Part shown: positions 33,307 through 41,255 of the stretch, piece by piece
How the letters are laid out: each line of letters begins with the position of its first letter
How positions within the stretch are numbered: position 1 is the first letter of the stretch
NCBI GenBank assembly: GCA_900313105.1
Contig: OMPY01000005.1
Location: 1-46,326 of the forward strand
Direction of reading: 5' to 3'
From: an uncultured Pseudomonadota bacterium
GTDB taxonomy: Bacteria; Pseudomonadota; Alphaproteobacteria; Rs-D84
DNA: 46,326 bases
The notes under the pieces: generated by a model
What the model was told of the DNA's origin: nothing
Database searches by the model: none
The model's input: the letters and a program-made list of their open reading frames with translations, nothing else
Position numbers and translations under genes: made by a program

Positions 33307-33983
33307 TACTTGAAATAAAAAACCTGTGCGTATCTTTTGATGGAAAAAAATTATTATCAGACATAAATATAAATGTCGAAACCGGCGCACGGCATTTAAT
33401 ACGTGGCCACAATGGTTCGGGCAAATCAACACTTGTTGGCGCAATATCCGGCGACCCAATATATAAAATAGATGCCGGCAAAATCATTTTCGACGGTCGC
33501 GACATAACAAACGAAAATGCAACATCACGCGCATTGATGGGCATATTCACCGGCACGCAAAATGTTCCTGAAATTCCGGGTTTAACAATCACCAGTTTTC
33601 TTAAACATTCTGCGTCTGCACATCATCATTTTGAATCGGGCCGCGATTTACCAATGTCTGAATTTATCGAAAGATTAGAAGAAGCGCGCGACATATTAAA
33701 CATACCACGCGAATGGTTAAATCGTTCGGTAAATGTTGGTTTTTCCGGCGGCGAAAGGAAACGCATAATGCTATTGCGATTATTGCTAACCAACCCGAAA
33801 CTTGCAATTTTGGACGAACCGGATTCCGGCGCGGACGCGGAAACGCAATCGCAAATTGCGGACGTAATAAAATCGATGCCGGACACAACCTTTATGTTCA
33901 TAAGTCACCAACAAAATTTCACAAATTTAATACACCCATCGCACACAACCACTTTATCAAATGGTAAAATTGTGATAGAATAA
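33303..33983 (+). CDS. sufC: Fe-S cluster assembly ATPase SufC
   Basis: SufC is the ABC-type ATPase of the SUF complex. The 226-residue protein has Walker A GHNGSGKST (about 35-43), the signature FSGGERKRIMLL, Walker B LAILDEPDSGAD and the H-loop ISHQQNF. It follows sufB with an ATGA overlap. The expected DEPDSGLD wording is here DEPDSGAD. The next gene, a permease, starts 25 bases later and may be in the same transcript. Confidence 0.94.
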   Translation: MILEIKNLCVSFDGKKLLSDININVETGARHLIRGHNGSGKSTLVGAISGDPIYKIDAGKIIFDGRDITNENATSRALMGIFTGTQNVPEIPGLTITSFLKHSASAHHHFESGRDLPMSEFIERLEEARDILNIPREWLNRSVNVGFSGGERKRIMLLRLLLTNPKLAILDEPDSGADAETQSQIADVIKSMPDTTFMFISHQQNFTNLIHPSHTTTLSNGKIVIE

Positions 33984-34008
33984 ATACGAACGAACAAAAG
34001 GCATACCC

Positions 34009-35046
34009 ATGAACGGACTTATTTTATTTGTTGCGGCGATATTCATACTTTGGATTGGCAGTTCGATATTTATACCATTATTGGTTGCAACATTTTTGTG
34101 GTATTTGATAAACGCAACGGCAACATATTATCGCAAACTTTTCCCCGCCTGCGACAATGGCAAATGTGCAATTTCCAAACCGTTATTTAATTTACTGTCC
34201 ACACTTTTATCCATCGCGACATTTGTTGGTTTGATATACCTTTTTGCGACACGCGTTCGCCCAATGTTTAGTGAACTGTTGGCGGCAATGCCTGGAATTC
34301 AAATAAGGTTGAACGGTCTTTGGAATTACATATCCGACACATTGGACATTGATATAACCTCTGTCGCCTTGCCCAGTATTACATCAATTGTATCCAGCAT
34401 CGGTTCATCGGTCGCGAAACTTGCGACATCGATGGGTATGGTCATTGTGTATATGATATTTATGTTTGTGGAACAAAGCACATTTCATAAAAAATTTGCC
34501 GAACTTTTCCCGAACAAAAGTCACAACAAAAAATTGCGCTATATCATACAAAGCATTGATGAAAATATGAAAAAATATCTGTTTATGAAAACACTTGTTT
34601 CCGGGATTACGGGTCTTATCTCTTATGCATGGATGTGGGTACTGGGACTTGAATTCGCGGGCGTGTGGGCGTTTGCGATATTTATCCTCAGTTATATTCC
34701 AACAATCGGTGCGATTATCGGTTGCGGTCTGCCGATACTGTTTGGCGCAATATCGGGTGCAACATTAAACGAACTTGTATTGCTTGCATTGGGGCTTATC
34801 GGATTACAGATTGTATTTGGCAACATCATCGAACCAAAACTTACGGGAAAAACATTAAACCTTTCGACACTTGCGATTTTAATAAATTTGGTATTTTGGG
34901 GCTTAATATGGGGCGTTGCGGGAATGTTTTTCAGTGTTCCATTACTTGTCGCGGTATTCATTGTCACGGCCCAGTTTGATTCCACACGTTGGATTGCGAT
35001 ATTACTTTCCACCGACGGCAAGATACCGGATAAAAGTGAAGAATAA
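34009..35046 (+). CDS. AI-2E family transporter (PerM-like permease)
   Basis: This 345-residue integral membrane protein has about seven hydrophobic helices in the arrangement of the AI-2E/PerM family. There is an N-terminal pair, a soluble middle loop (about 90-150), and a C-terminal bundle with LSYIPTIGAIIGCGLPILFGAISG and GNIIEPKLTGKTLNLSTLAIL. The last phrase is the hallmark of the family. Members have been linked to quorum signal export or to Na+/H+ exchange, so the substrate is open. Spacing suggests it can be read with sufBC. Confidence 0.85.
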   Translation: MNGLILFVAAIFILWIGSSIFIPLLVATFLWYLINATATYYRKLFPACDNGKCAISKPLFNLLSTLLSIATFVGLIYLFATRVRPMFSELLAAMPGIQIRLNGLWNYISDTLDIDITSVALPSITSIVSSIGSSVAKLATSMGMVIVYMIFMFVEQSTFHKKFAELFPNKSHNKKLRYIIQSIDENMKKYLFMKTLVSGITGLISYAWMWVLGLEFAGVWAFAIFILSYIPTIGAIIGCGLPILFGAISGATLNELVLLALGLIGLQIVFGNIIEPKLTGKTLNLSTLAILINLVFWGLIWGVAGMFFSVPLLVAVFIVTAQFDSTRWIAILLSTDGKIPDKSEE

Positions 35047-35047
35047 A

Positions 35048-35497
35048 TCAACTCCGCTTAATAAGCGCAATCGCATTTTCCAAAATAACCTTGGCGGCGA
35101 ACGAATCAAGTCGCGTTTTAATATCATGCCGGCGCACCCGCCGCCCCAAATAATCCATCGCGGTTATGGACGTCAATGCTTCATCAATAAATGCAATCGG
35201 TGTATCAACCAATTTGGAAAGTTCATCGGCAAACGCCCGCACGGCCCGCGTAGTATCCGAATCCGTTCCATCCGTCCGCAACGGCAACCCGATAATAACG
35301 CCCGCGAAACCGTCATCTTTTATCAATTTTTCGACTTTTTTCAATAAATCCAATTCATTATGTGGCAAAATCGGCGACCGCGGGAACACCAACGACCAAG
35401 ACGCATCCGAAACCGCGATACCCGTCCGGCGTGCGCCCCGATCGATTCCCAACAATCGGCCTTTTTTTTCTAATGCCTTGAAATCTGATAAAATCAT
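35048..35497 (-). CDS. ruvX: YqgF/RuvX RNase H-fold nuclease
   Basis: This protein is a putative pre-16S rRNA maturation nuclease, sometimes called Holliday junction resolvase-like. The start at 35497 follows AAAGGTGAT and gives 149 residues. It has the family features LLGIDRGARRTGIAVSD near the start, GVIIGLPLRTDGT in the centre, and PIAFIDEALTSITAMDYL towards the end. The catalytic acidic residues are the Asp of GIDRG, the Glu of DEALTS and a later Asp in TRLDSFAAKVIL. It is divergent from gatC with only 36 bp between starts. Confidence 0.9.
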   Translation of the reverse strand: MILSDFKALEKKGRLLGIDRGARRTGIAVSDASWSLVFPRSPILPHNELDLLKKVEKLIKDDGFAGVIIGLPLRTDGTDSDTTRAVRAFADELSKLVDTPIAFIDEALTSITAMDYLGRRVRRHDIKTRLDSFAAKVILENAIALIKRS

Positions 35498-35533
35498 TGT
35501 ATAATCACCTTTGACTTTAATATAGGATGTAAA

Positions 35534-35830
35534 ATGGCGTTTAGCAAGCAACAATTACAGAAATTCGCGGATTTGATAAAAATCGACATTTCCGACGAAC
35601 AACTTGAAAAAATGAATATCGATTCCGTTATCGAATGGATTGATAAATTGAAACAAATTGATACACGCGGCGTTGAACCAATGCTGTCACCCGCAAAGCA
35701 CGATTTACCACTGCGTGCGGATGTTGTGACGGACGGCGGTATTCGCGACGCAATTATGGCAAACGCACCCGACAAATCGGGCGTAAGCCGCGGATACTTT
35801 GCGGTACCAAAAGTTATGGATGGGGATTAA
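35534..35830 (+). CDS. gatC: Asp-tRNA(Asn)/Glu-tRNA(Gln) amidotransferase subunit C
   Basis: GatC stabilises the GatA-GatB amidotransferase that converts Glu-tRNA(Gln) and Asp-tRNA(Asn) into the amidated forms. The 98-residue protein has the usual helix, LADLIKIDISDEQLEKM-like N-terminus and the C-terminal motif LRADVVTDGGIRDAIMANAPDKSGVSRGYFAVPKV. AGGATGT precedes the ATG. It starts the gat cluster, but two unknown genes separate it from gatA. Confidence 0.95.
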   Translation: MAFSKQQLQKFADLIKIDISDEQLEKMNIDSVIEWIDKLKQIDTRGVEPMLSPAKHDLPLRADVVTDGGIRDAIMANAPDKSGVSRGYFAVPKVMDGD

Positions 35831-35831
35831 A

Positions 35832-36215
35832 ATGACAAGATACAGACATAGAATTATAAACAAAGTTTCCAAACCGATGCCGGTACAGTTTGCAATACGT
35901 CAATGTTCATGGAACCCTCGTGGTGAAACCGAATGGGTAAAATTTGCCAATGGCATCTCTGTGCGAACAAACCATATTACATATGATTATAGGGCATCCG
36001 CGTGCTTGCTTCATTTACAATCACAAATTATGGACTTTGGACATTATGTTTGTATTGCTTGTGACAATATCACATTCGATTGCATGTCCGCAAAGGCGAA
36101 CAAACCAACAGAAAATAAAATACAAACATGTCTGAAACGTATGCAGGCGGGCAAGTGTCCATATAAAATTTCCAGGTATTTGTTCCCGAATATCACACCC
36201 AAAAAGCACAGGTAA
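35832..36215 (+). CDS. unknown protein between gatC and gatA, 127 residues
   Basis: The ATG at 35832 is one base after the gatC stop and follows GGGGA, so it is translated from the gat transcript. The basic protein has five Cys (QCSWNP, ACLLH, CIACDN, DCMSA, TCLKRM, KCPYK region) but no standard zinc-ribbon spacing. It has Tyr/Arg-rich ends. No family is recognised. The reading frame, start signal and location show that it is a real gene. Its role in tRNA amidation is not implied by sequence. Confidence 0.6.
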   Translation: MTRYRHRIINKVSKPMPVQFAIRQCSWNPRGETEWVKFANGISVRTNHITYDYRASACLLHLQSQIMDFGHYVCIACDNITFDCMSAKANKPTENKIQTCLKRMQAGKCPYKISRYLFPNITPKKHR

Positions 36216-36232
36216 AATAAAAGGAAACAAAA

Positions 36233-36652
36233 ATGACCGATAGAAAAACAAACGTAATTTTAACAAGCAAATCAATGTCAAACGTTGGAAAACCGGCACA
36301 AATAAAATTCGGCACATTGCCACAAATGCAATTGAATAAATTATTAAAATTTGTCAATGAATATAACCCAGAGGATTTTCCGTACACTAAATGCTTTTGC
36401 AACCTGCATTTTGATACAACAATAATTCACGCAAACGGTATTCGACCGGCCCAACAATTCACCCCAAACCATCCAAGGAATAAAAAGGACGAAACGATTA
36501 TTGAAATTATTCCGGCCGCCGATGCGGAAGATCGCGATTGTGGCCTAAAGGCTGATGCTAATTGCGCGATGATTTTTCAATGCGGTCTTTGCAAATCACC
36601 CTTTATAACACACATTCGTGAACTTTTACCCACAAATGCGATTGAACATTAA
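36233..36652 (+). CDS. unknown protein between gatC and gatA, 139 residues
   Basis: AAAGGAAAC precedes the ATG. The product has no signal peptide. It has a Cys-rich profile: KCFCNLHF in the middle, and DCGLKADANC then FQCGLCKSPF near the end. The last is a CxxC that could bind metal or form a disulfide. It ends 15 bases before the gatA start. Like its neighbour it is unrecognised, and the two look like an insertion into an otherwise standard gat operon. Confidence 0.6.
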   Translation: MTDRKTNVILTSKSMSNVGKPAQIKFGTLPQMQLNKLLKFVNEYNPEDFPYTKCFCNLHFDTTIIHANGIRPAQQFTPNHPRNKKDETIIEIIPAADAEDRDCGLKADANCAMIFQCGLCKSPFITHIRELLPTNAIEH

Positions 36653-36667
36653 CCCCAGGGAAACAAA

Positions 36668-38134
36668 ATGATAGATTTAACCATTACCGAAGCATTAAAG
36701 AAATTATCAAATCGCGAAATATCTGCGACCGAACTTACGCGCGCACACCTTGGCCGCATTGAAAAATACAACCCCGAATTGAATGCATATATTACGGTCA
36801 CCGCCGAACGCGCGGTGGCGGACGCGGTGGCGGCGGACGAACGCATTAAAAACGGAAACGCGCGACCACTTGACGGGATTCCGATTGCGATGAAGGATTT
36901 ATTTGCGACACGTGGCATTCGCACAACGGCGGCGTCACGCATGCTTGAAAACTTTGTCCCAGAATATGAATCAAGCGTTTCCCAGAAATTTATTGATAGC
37001 GGGACAGTATTGCTTGGCAAATCAAATTTGGACGAATTCGCAATGGGAACATTTTCGAAAACATCGTTCTTTGGTGCACCGGTAAATCCATGGCAACGGG
37101 AACGCCGTTTAACCGCCGGCGGTTCATCGGGCGGTTCAACATCTGCCGTCGCGTCGGGTATGGCAATGGGCGCAACCGGCACGGATACGGGCGGTTCAAT
37201 ACGGTTCCCCTGCTCTATCACCGGCCTTGTCGGTATGAAGCCAACATATGGTTTATGTTCGCGTTGGGGCTGTGTTGCATTTGCATCGTCACTTGATACA
37301 CCCGGCCCAATTGCGCGAACGGTTGATGATGCGGCACTGTTATTATCCGTAATGGCGGGGCACGACCCGCGGGATTCCACAAGTGCGGATTTCAAATTAA
37401 ATATGCCCCCCCCGTTGCAACCAATTTTGGGTGACGGGAAAAAATTGCGCGTTGGTGTTATCCGCGAATTGGGCGATGTCAAAATTTCCGATGATATGAA
37501 AAACCTGTTTGAAAAAAGAATTGCGGATTTGAAATCAATCGGTGCGGAAATAATCGAAGTTTCAATTCCAAACATTTTGGATGCACTCGCCGCATATTAC
37601 ATAATCGCCCCGGCCGAGGCATCATCAAATCTTGCCCGATATGACGGTGTGCGATATGGCCTGCGTGTAGAGGGTTCCGACATTTACGACACATATAAAA
37701 AGACACGCGCCGCCGGATTCGGTGACGAAGTCAAACGCCGTATGATTATCGGCACCGCGGTTTTGTCGTCTGAATCATACGAAGTTTATTTTATGCAGGC
37801 CGCACGCGTGCGCCGCATGATTGCCGATGCGTTCAACCGCGCATTTGAAAGTTGCGATTTAATCGTTTGCCCGGCGGGCGCGGGAACGGCAAAACCATTG
37901 GATTCAGACCTAACACCGCTTGAATACTATGCATTGGATTTATTCACGGTCGCAATGAACTTGGCGGGCGTGCCGGCGGTTTCTGTGCCGGCGGGTTTGG
38001 CGACGGACGGTTTGCCATTGGGCGTGCAAGTCGTAGGTCCAATGTTTGATGATGTTCGCGTTTTACAATTGGCGCGACATATCGAACAATTCGCAAACCT
38101 CGACAACCGACCAACAAAGATAATGGGGGAATAA
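36668..38134 (+). CDS. gatA: Glu-tRNA(Gln) amidotransferase subunit A
   Basis: GatA is the glutaminase of the amidotransferase, releasing ammonia that is channelled to GatB. The 488-residue amidase has the Ser-cisSer-Lys triad: Lys76 in PIAMKDLF, the cis-Ser in GGSSGGS (about 153) and Ser177 in TDTGGSIRF. Further conserved parts are GLVGMKPTYGLCSRWG and SLDTPGPIARTVDDAA. CAGGGA precedes the ATG. The tRNA-Phe gene on the other strand begins seven bases after its stop. Confidence 0.96.
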   Translation: MIDLTITEALKKLSNREISATELTRAHLGRIEKYNPELNAYITVTAERAVADAVAADERIKNGNARPLDGIPIAMKDLFATRGIRTTAASRMLENFVPEYESSVSQKFIDSGTVLLGKSNLDEFAMGTFSKTSFFGAPVNPWQRERRLTAGGSSGGSTSAVASGMAMGATGTDTGGSIRFPCSITGLVGMKPTYGLCSRWGCVAFASSLDTPGPIARTVDDAALLLSVMAGHDPRDSTSADFKLNMPPPLQPILGDGKKLRVGVIRELGDVKISDDMKNLFEKRIADLKSIGAEIIEVSIPNILDALAAYYIIAPAEASSNLARYDGVRYGLRVEGSDIYDTYKKTRAAGFGDEVKRRMIIGTAVLSSESYEVYFMQAARVRRMIADAFNRAFESCDLIVCPAGAGTAKPLDSDLTPLEYYALDLFTVAMNLAGVPAVSVPAGLATDGLPLGVQVVGPMFDDVRVLQLARHIEQFANLDNRPTKIMGE

Positions 38135-38138
38135 AAAA

Positions 38139-38214
38139 TGGTGGCCAGAAGTGGAATCGAACCACTGACACAGGGATTTTCAGTCCCTTGCTCTACCAAC
38201 TGAGCTATCTGGCC
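38139..38214 (-). tRNA. tRNA-Phe (GAA)
   Basis: Read on the minus strand the cloverleaf is complete. GGCCAGA pairs with TCTGGCC, there is a D arm with GCTCAGTTGGTAGAGC, and an anticodon stem AGGGA/TCCCT with loop CTGAAAA (anticodon GAA). The T arm is GTGGTTCGATTCCAC. A and CCA follow at the 3' end, so CCA is encoded. It lies between gatA and gatB on the opposite strand. Confidence 0.96.
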
Positions 38215-38267
38215 ATCCGCGAGAGTTATAATAAAATACAAAAAACAAAAAAGCAAGGAAAAAGAAA

Positions 38268-39788
38268 ATGTTTACGATAAAAGGCAAAACGGGCGATTGG
38301 GAAGTGGTTGTTGGACTTGAAACCCATATAGAGGTTCTGTCCAAAAGCAAAATTTTTAGTGGCGCATCGGCGGACTATAACCCAACCGTCGCCCCCAACA
38401 CCCAGGTTTCCATGGTTGATGTCGCCATGCCGGGAATGTTGCCGGTTTTAAATGAATATTGTGTGGACCAGGCGATTAAATTCGGCCTTGGGATAAACGC
38501 CGAAATTTCGCATAAAAGTTGTTTTGCCCGTAAACAGTATTTTTATCCCGACCTGCCCCAGGGGTATCAGATTTCACAACCCGCCGACCAACCGCCGGTC
38601 GTCGGCCGTGGCTACATTGAAATTATTGGTGACGACGGGAACCCGAAAAAAATTCTGATTGAACGTGCCCATTTGGAACAGGATGCCGGGAAATTGAAAC
38701 ACGATGTCCACCCAACAAAATCTTTCGCGGATTATAACCGCACGGGTGTCGCGTTGCTTGAAATTGTCACTTTCTTGGACGTGAAAAATCCAGAAAACAA
38801 TTCCTTTATCACGTCACCCGACGAAGCGGAAAAATATCTGCGTCAAATTCGCGAAATTGCACGCGCACTTGGCGTATCCAAGGCAAATATGGAAGAAGGT
38901 TCCATGCGTGCGGACGTCAATGTATCGGTCCGTCCCGTTGGTGCAAAATATTTTAATGAACGTTGCGAAATCAAAAACATGGTATCGTTCAAATTCATAA
39001 AAACCGCCATTGAATACGAGGCACGACGTCAAATCGAAATCCTTGAAAACGGCGGAACAATTGACCGTTGCACCATGCGTTTTAACCAAGGCGACGGCAC
39101 AACAACCGTCATGCGCAGCAAAGAAGACGCATTGGATTACCGGTATTTCCCGGATCCGGATTTATTGCCGTTGATTATCACTGACGAAAGAATCGAACGC
39201 ATACGGCGCACCATGCCGGAATTGCCGGCGGCAACACGCGCGCGCTATGTTGAAAAACTTGGGCTTGCGGAATACGACGCGGCACGCCTTACCGAAACGG
39301 TTGATATATCACACTGGTTCGATGCGGCGGTCGCGGACAAAACCGAACGCGCCAAGGGCGTTGCAAATTGGATGATTTCCGAACTATTCGCGCACCCGGA
39401 AAACTATGACATAACAAATGAAAAATCGGGCGTGGTTGATGGTATGCGAATTATCACACCAACCGATTTGGCGGAATTGGTCGATATGGTCGCGGCGAAC
39501 GAAATCAACGGTAAACAGGCCAAAGACATATTTATCAAAATGCTGGACGGTACAGACGGCACGCCACGCGAAATCGCCGACAAATTCGGGATGAAGCAAA
39601 TAACCGACACATCCGCGATTGAAAAAATCGTCGACGAAGTTATCGCCAACAACGCGCCACAGGTTGAACAATATAAATCTGGCAAAACGGGATTGCTTGG
39701 GTTCTTTGTCGGCAACGTAATGAAGGCGTCCGCCGGCAAGGCAAATCCCGCGGTTGTGAATGAAATATTAAAAAAGAAATTGAACTAA
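38268..39788 (+). CDS. gatB: Glu-tRNA(Gln)/Asp-tRNA(Asn) amidotransferase subunit B
   Basis: GatB binds the mischarged tRNA and transfers the amide. The 506-residue protein has the cradle-domain signature VGLETHIEVLSKSKIFSG, PGMLPVLNE, FARKQYFYPDLPQGYQISQ and the segment EEGSMRADVNVSVRP. The helical and YqeY-like tail domain ends VGNVMKASAGKANPAVVNEILKKKL. AAGGAAAAAG precedes the ATG. It follows the antisense tRNA-Phe, so the gat transcript must run through an antisense tRNA. Confidence 0.97.
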   Translation: MFTIKGKTGDWEVVVGLETHIEVLSKSKIFSGASADYNPTVAPNTQVSMVDVAMPGMLPVLNEYCVDQAIKFGLGINAEISHKSCFARKQYFYPDLPQGYQISQPADQPPVVGRGYIEIIGDDGNPKKILIERAHLEQDAGKLKHDVHPTKSFADYNRTGVALLEIVTFLDVKNPENNSFITSPDEAEKYLRQIREIARALGVSKANMEEGSMRADVNVSVRPVGAKYFNERCEIKNMVSFKFIKTAIEYEARRQIEILENGGTIDRCTMRFNQGDGTTTVMRSKEDALDYRYFPDPDLLPLIITDERIERIRRTMPELPAATRARYVEKLGLAEYDAARLTETVDISHWFDAAVADKTERAKGVANWMISELFAHPENYDITNEKSGVVDGMRIITPTDLAELVDMVAANEINGKQAKDIFIKMLDGTDGTPREIADKFGMKQITDTSAIEKIVDEVIANNAPQVEQYKSGKTGLLGFFVGNVMKASAGKANPAVVNEILKKKLN

Positions 39789-39801
39789 AAAGGAGAACAC
39801 C

Positions 39802-39957
39802 ATGGAACAAATACAAATGCAATACGACATCATCTTTGGCCAAAGTTACATAATGGTTCCGATGCCTTGGACGGAAATCAAACCCATTAAAGTTTTAGGA
39901 CAGGTTCAGGCATTTAAAAATACGAATCAAAAATTTATCAATGCCAGAAACAAATAA
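39802..39957 (+). CDS. 51-residue protein coupled to miaB
   Basis: A short frame begins with ATG at 39802 after a perfect AAGGAGAAC. It ends with TAA at 39955-39957, whose last base is the first base of the miaB ATG (TAATG). That overlap and spacing show coupled translation. The product begins MEQIQMQYDIIFGQSYIMVP and continues MPWTEIKPIKVLGQVQAFKN before a basic C-terminus. No signal, membrane helix or family is seen. It could be a small regulator, or mainly a translational coupler between gatB and miaB. Confidence 0.6.
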   Translation: MEQIQMQYDIIFGQSYIMVPMPWTEIKPIKVLGQVQAFKNTNQKFINARNK

Positions 39958-41255
39958 TGAAAAAATACTTTATTAAAACTTTTGGTTGTCAGATGAACGT
40001 GTACGACAGTTGGCGCATCGCCGCCATGCTGAACGCGCGCGGAATGACGGCAACCAAAACTGTTGCCGACGCGGACATAATAATACTAAACACTTGTTCC
40101 GTCCGTGAAAAGGCAACAAATAAAGTATTTTCCGAACTGGGGCGCGTGCGCGATGCAAAAAAGCCGGACGCAATTTTCGGCATTGTTGGTTGTGTCGCGC
40201 GTGAGGTTGGCGCCGCCGCATTTCATCGAATCCCCGAATTAAATTTTGTTTTGGGTCCGCAAAGTTATCATCGGTTGCCAGAAATTTTATCCGACCCGGA
40301 TACAAAATTGTTGAACATTGATTTAACCGGTCTTGAAAAATTCGATGAATTGCCACAAATGACAACCGCGCCAACCGTGTCTTATATTCCAATTCAGGAA
40401 GGTTGCAATCATTGTTGTACATATTGCATTGTGCCATACACACGCGGGCGCGAAATTTCACGCGCATTCGACGATGTTATGCGTGACACGTTGCATGCGG
40501 CGAAAACCGGTGCGGTGGAAATTTGTTTCCTTGGGCAAAATGTGAACGGATATAAATACACCGATGAAAACGGCAAAATTTTCCGTCTTTCTGATTTAAT
40601 ACGCGCAACCGCAAAAATCCCAGAAATCCGCCGCATACGATTCACTTCCAGTTATCCAACCGAAATGACGGACGATTTAATTCAAATGTTTGCAACCGAA
40701 CAAAAACTGTTGCCATTTTTGAATATGCCAATTCAAAGTGGTTCGCCCGATGTGTTGCGCCGCATGAATCGTCCATACAGTTTGCACGCGTACATGGACA
40801 TCATAAACAAACTGCGCGCCGCACGTGCGGACATTCAAATTTCATCCGACTTTATCGTTGGTTTTCCCGGCGAAACAGATTCTGATTTTGAACAAACATT
40901 GGAAATCGCACGCCGCGTTCGTTATATAAATTCTTATTCATTCAAATATTCGCCCCGCCCGCATACGGCGGCGGCATTGATGCCCGACCAAATCGGTGAA
41001 AAGGTAAAACGCGAACGACTTGCGATACTTGACGGCGTACTAAACGAAATTCAACGTGAATTTAATGAAACATGTATCGGAAAAAATCTAACCTGCCTTT
41101 ACGAAGGCGCGGATAAAACCGGGCGCCACCTGCTCTATCGCACACCATATATGCAACAGTGTATCGTTGCGCGCGCGGAAAACCCAAAACAAATGGCAAA
41201 CATTGAAATCACCGCGGCGAACCGCGCATCATTGCGTGGAAAAATTGTTGACTAA
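39957..41255 (+). CDS. miaB: tRNA-2-methylthio-N6-dimethylallyladenosine synthase MiaB
   Basis: MiaB is a radical-SAM enzyme that adds a methylthio group to modified A37 in tRNAs reading UNN codons. The 432-residue protein has the N-terminal cluster Cys11, Cys47 and Cys79 (CQMNVYDS, NTCSVREKA, VGCVARE). The radical-SAM motif CNHCCTYC supplies Cys150, Cys154 and Cys157, followed by IVPYTRGRE. The C-terminal TRAM domain carries KNLTCLYEGADK. The ATG overlaps the upstream stop. tRNA-Phe encoded nearby is among the expected substrates, but that may be coincidence. Its stop overlaps the stop of the convergent autotransporter by four bases. Confidence 0.95.
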   Translation: MKKYFIKTFGCQMNVYDSWRIAAMLNARGMTATKTVADADIIILNTCSVREKATNKVFSELGRVRDAKKPDAIFGIVGCVAREVGAAAFHRIPELNFVLGPQSYHRLPEILSDPDTKLLNIDLTGLEKFDELPQMTTAPTVSYIPIQEGCNHCCTYCIVPYTRGREISRAFDDVMRDTLHAAKTGAVEICFLGQNVNGYKYTDENGKIFRLSDLIRATAKIPEIRRIRFTSSYPTEMTDDLIQMFATEQKLLPFLNMPIQSGSPDVLRRMNRPYSLHAYMDIINKLRAARADIQISSDFIVGFPGETDSDFEQTLEIARRVRYINSYSFKYSPRPHTAAALMPDQIGEKVKRERLAILDGVLNEIQREFNETCIGKNLTCLYEGADKTGRHLLYRTPYMQQCIVARAENPKQMANIEITAANRASLRGKIVD

